A DNA stretch of 5,262 nt, from positions 1 to 5,262 of the forward strand of contig JAHJQU010000338.1 of the NCBI GenBank assembly GCA_018819005.1, written 5' to 3'. Origin of the DNA: Pseudomonadota bacterium. GTDB taxonomy: Bacteria; Desulfobacterota; Desulfobacteria; Desulfobacterales; RPRI01. The translations under genes were made by a program, and so were the position numbers. A model generated the notes under the pieces. That model saw only the letters and a list, made by a program, of their open reading frames with translations. It ran no database searches and was not told where the DNA came from. Positions 4,798 to 5,262 of this stretch are shown piece by piece; position 1 is the stretch's first letter, and each line of letters opens with the position of its first letter.

Positions 4798-5109
4798 TCA
4801 AGCATTGCAAGAGGAAATTATTTCAAACTGAGACACTACCATAATACGACCGTCCTGTTTATCACCTTTTACCCGGATGCGGTAAACATCATACTCTTTG
4901 TAATATTTAATATTGCTGCCGTCTACATCAAAACCTCTGCGGGCAAGGTAATCCAATTTTTTTAAAACTTGGTTAGTCTTTTGCCCCTCACTATCTTCTC
5001 TATCAAATGACTGGATAAAATTTGCAACCTCATCAGAACCGTACAAATCTTTTTTGTATAATATATTTTTTTTTCGTATTAAAAAAGGTTTGACTATTAT
5101 TTTATTCAT
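4798..5109 (-). CDS. Divergent Gp49/RelE-like toxin candidate, apparently ended early by an in-frame TGA
   Basis: The 103-residue protein resembles the N-terminal four-fifths of Gp49-like toxins. It has a helical segment SDEVANFIQSFDREDSEGQK (25-44), NQVLKKLDYLARRGFDV (46-62), then the strand pair IKYYKEYDVYRIRVKG (67-82) and DGRIMVV (86-92). The usual C-terminal strand and KKTxKTP tail are missing before the stop at 4798-4800. If the TGA is ignored, the same frame continues to 4738 and ends HENYKKKTPRSK, very like the missing tail, giving about 123 residues, a normal family length. So it may be a pseudogene, or a short variant. The start at ATG 5109 has no clear Shine-Dalgarno site. It is followed by the H1-like gene on the same strand, a likely operon. 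The family assignment rests on pattern only. Confidence 0.6.
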   Translation of the reverse strand: MNKIIVKPFLIRKKNILYKKDLYGSDEVANFIQSFDREDSEGQKTNQVLKKLDYLARRGFDVDGSNIKYYKEYDVYRIRVKGDKQDGRIMVVSQFEIISSCNA

Positions 5110-5193
5110 TATTTAACTTATAAGAGGTAATTTCAAAAGTCTCGAATTGAGCGAATTATTTTTAAAAAAACAGCCTTAATACTAAATAACATA
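5110..5193. other. AT-rich intergenic region between divergent genes
   Basis: This stretch separates the minus-strand toxin candidate from the plus-strand gene that begins at 5259. It holds short A and T runs and a close direct repeat of CGAATT (5143-5157). A TATAAG-like box on the minus strand near 5118 could serve the toxin candidate, but I find no well placed -35. No coding region is supported here. Confidence 0.4.
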
Positions 5194-5222
5194 TTGATTT
5201 AAAAAAGAAAGTGCTCTATTAT
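5194..5222 (+). promoter_or_regulatory. Sigma-70-type promoter for the gene starting at 5259
   Basis: TTGATT at 5194-5199 and TATTAT at 5217-5222 are separated by exactly 17 bp. The predicted start of transcription is about 5229, leaving a leader of some 30 bases with an AAAGGA ribosome-binding site at 5246-5251. The match in both boxes, spacing and position makes this the best promoter on the plus strand of the right half. Confidence 0.6.
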
Positions 5223-5258
5223 CTTCTCAGATTTACCAAACCAAGAAAGGACGATAAT

Positions 5259-5262
5259 ATGA
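5259..5262 (+). CDS. First codon of a gene continuing past the window (partial)
   Basis: ATG at 5259-5261 is preceded by AAAGGA (5246-5251) at a 7-bp spacing and by a good promoter at 5194-5222. Only the start codon is visible, so nothing can be said about the product. It would be divergent from the toxin candidate and the H1-like gene. Confidence 0.4.

Noticed and set aside
4773..4800. TGA in the toxin candidate as a selenocysteine codon, with TGAGCGCTCA and GCTCA/TGAGC stems just after it
   Set aside because: The stems are only 5 bp and do not give a convincing SECIS element, and this family is not known to use selenocysteine. A nonsense change is simpler.

Overview
The window looks like an accessory region of a bacterial chromosome or plasmid: a nested pair of transposable elements on the left, and a cluster of toxin-antitoxin-like small genes on the right. 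The right half is AT-rich, with sigma-70-like promoters and ordinary Shine-Dalgarno sites. The insertion sequence on the left is clearly richer in G+C and is probably a later arrival. The protein style (fused IS1-type transposase, DUF3467-like protein, Gly/Arg/Lys-rich H1-like protein) reminds me of Desulfobacterota or related anaerobic Gram-negatives. That is an impression, not a demonstrated assignment.

Region 1 (7-2837) is a complete IS21-family insertion sequence. It has TG...CA ends, two copies of a 17-bp repeat at each end, istA (DDE transposase) and istB (AAA+ helper ATPase) overlapping by ATGA. Unusually, there is a third small gene (2395-2646) overlapping the end of istB, followed by about 150 bp of non-coding DNA with two inverted repeats. 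The right tip ends in a perfect TTGACA, which can act as an outward -35 box.

Region 2 (2838-3146) is the front third of an IS1-type transposase gene on the minus strand, with its own good promoter and a leader hairpin. It is cut off by the right end of the IS21 element, so it is a pseudogene. I see no target-site duplication around the IS21 element.

Region 3 (3147-4567) is an AT-rich control region with a perfect 24-bp palindrome, followed by three closely packed plus-strand genes: a Gp49/HigB-type (RelE superfamily) toxin, an Xre-type helix-turn-helix antitoxin (overlapping the toxin by 17 bp), and a DUF3467-like protein of unknown role. The palindrome is the obvious candidate for antitoxin autoregulation.

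Region 4 (4530-5109) is a minus-strand pair that converges on region 3 and overlaps it by 38 bp. It contains a second, divergent Gp49-like toxin candidate, apparently ended early by an in-frame TGA, and then a small basic H1-like protein. The last 70 bp hold a plus-strand promoter, a ribosome-binding site and the ATG of a gene that continues beyond the window. The most interesting points are the extra gene and hairpins inside the IS21 element, the three-gene toxin/Xre/DUF3467 module, and the toxin-like/H1-like pair.
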